Assembly (NCBI GenBank): GCA_015499985.1
Contig: JAAAUF010000455.1
Coordinates: 1-32,810, forward strand
Reading direction: 5' to 3'
From: Haplosporangium gracile
Taxonomy: Eukaryota > Mortierellomycota > Mortierellomycetes > Mortierellales > Mortierellaceae
DNA: 32,810 bases
Below, piece by piece: positions 32,771-32,810 of the stretch. The translations under genes were made by a program, and so were the position numbers. The notes under the pieces were generated by a model, which had not been told where the DNA came from, ran no database searches, and saw only the letters and a list, made by a program, of their open reading frames with translations. Within the stretch, counting starts at the first letter, position 1, and every line of letters begins with the position of its first letter.

Positions 32771-32810
<40 letters not shown>
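32717..32810. repeat. GTT/TTG trinucleotide microsatellite at the window edge
   Basis: From about 32717 the sequence is nearly pure GTT repeats with a few GCT interruptions, running to the last base. On the minus strand it is (AAC)n. It probably lies in the FOX2 intron upstream of the 30-base exon, but an AAC tract could encode poly-Asn or poly-Gln/Thr if an exon ran into it; the context favours the intron. Confidence 0.9.

Overview
The window reads as nuclear DNA of an intron-rich filamentous fungus. Coding genes lie on both strands, introns are short (mostly 40-250 bases) with GT-AG ends, promoters and 5' leaders carry long pyrimidine tracts, and all recognisable products are eukaryotic. 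The gene set (a TBC1D20-type Rab GAP, a USP48 orthologue with its C-terminal ubiquitin-like domain, a peroxisomal multifunctional enzyme ending in SKL, hevein-like and GPI-anchored wall proteins) and the splicing style suggest an early-diverging lineage, most likely Mortierellomycotina. That placement is inference, not proven by the sequence.

Layout: 1-3462 (-) is the 5' part of the clathrin heavy chain gene, cut by the window edge. Divergent from it, 4301-6189 (+) is a Gyp8/TBC1D20-type Rab GAP with a C-terminal membrane anchor. Convergent with that, 6582-7646 (-) is a PRA1/Yip3 family protein. 8801-9663 (+) encodes a small secreted GPI-type protein with one eight-cysteine hevein-like domain. 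10706-11330 (+) is ribosomal protein uL5 (RPL11). 11331-12716 is mostly non-coding, with one open frame on the minus strand (12034-12333) carrying a p97-binding-like motif. 12717-17906 (-) is a 21-exon USP48 deubiquitinase. It shares a short divergent promoter with 18246-19445 (+), a multi-spanning membrane J-domain protein. 19589-21449 (+) is a NEPRO/RMP1-like nucleolar protein candidate with five short C-terminal motifs. 21990-27299 (+) is USP7/Ubp15 (MATH, USP and ubiquitin-like domains) with a start-codon-only first coding exon. 27756-28530 (+) is a decayed protein kinase pseudogene. 29765-30643 (+) is a second secreted, cysteine-containing GPI-type protein. 30981-32506 (-) is the 3' part of the peroxisomal MFE-2/Fox2 gene, whose upstream intron runs into a (GTT)n tract at the window edge.

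Three genes belong to membrane traffic (clathrin, the Rab GAP for Ypt1/Rab1-type substrates, the prenylated-Rab acceptor) and sit next to each other. Two unrelated large deubiquitinases lie about 4 kb apart. Two small secreted proteins probably act at the cell wall. For most genes I joined the exons and the reading phase closes at every junction, so the models for clathrin, GYP8, PRA1, USP48, the J protein, the NEPRO-like gene and USP7 are internally consistent end to end. I see no bacterial-type operon, CRISPR array, transposon or rRNA gene, and no tRNA that I could support. I did not find a convincing new multi-gene system. The most unusual items are the kinase pseudogene, the repeated IF motif, the altered hevein site and the orphan p97-motif frame.
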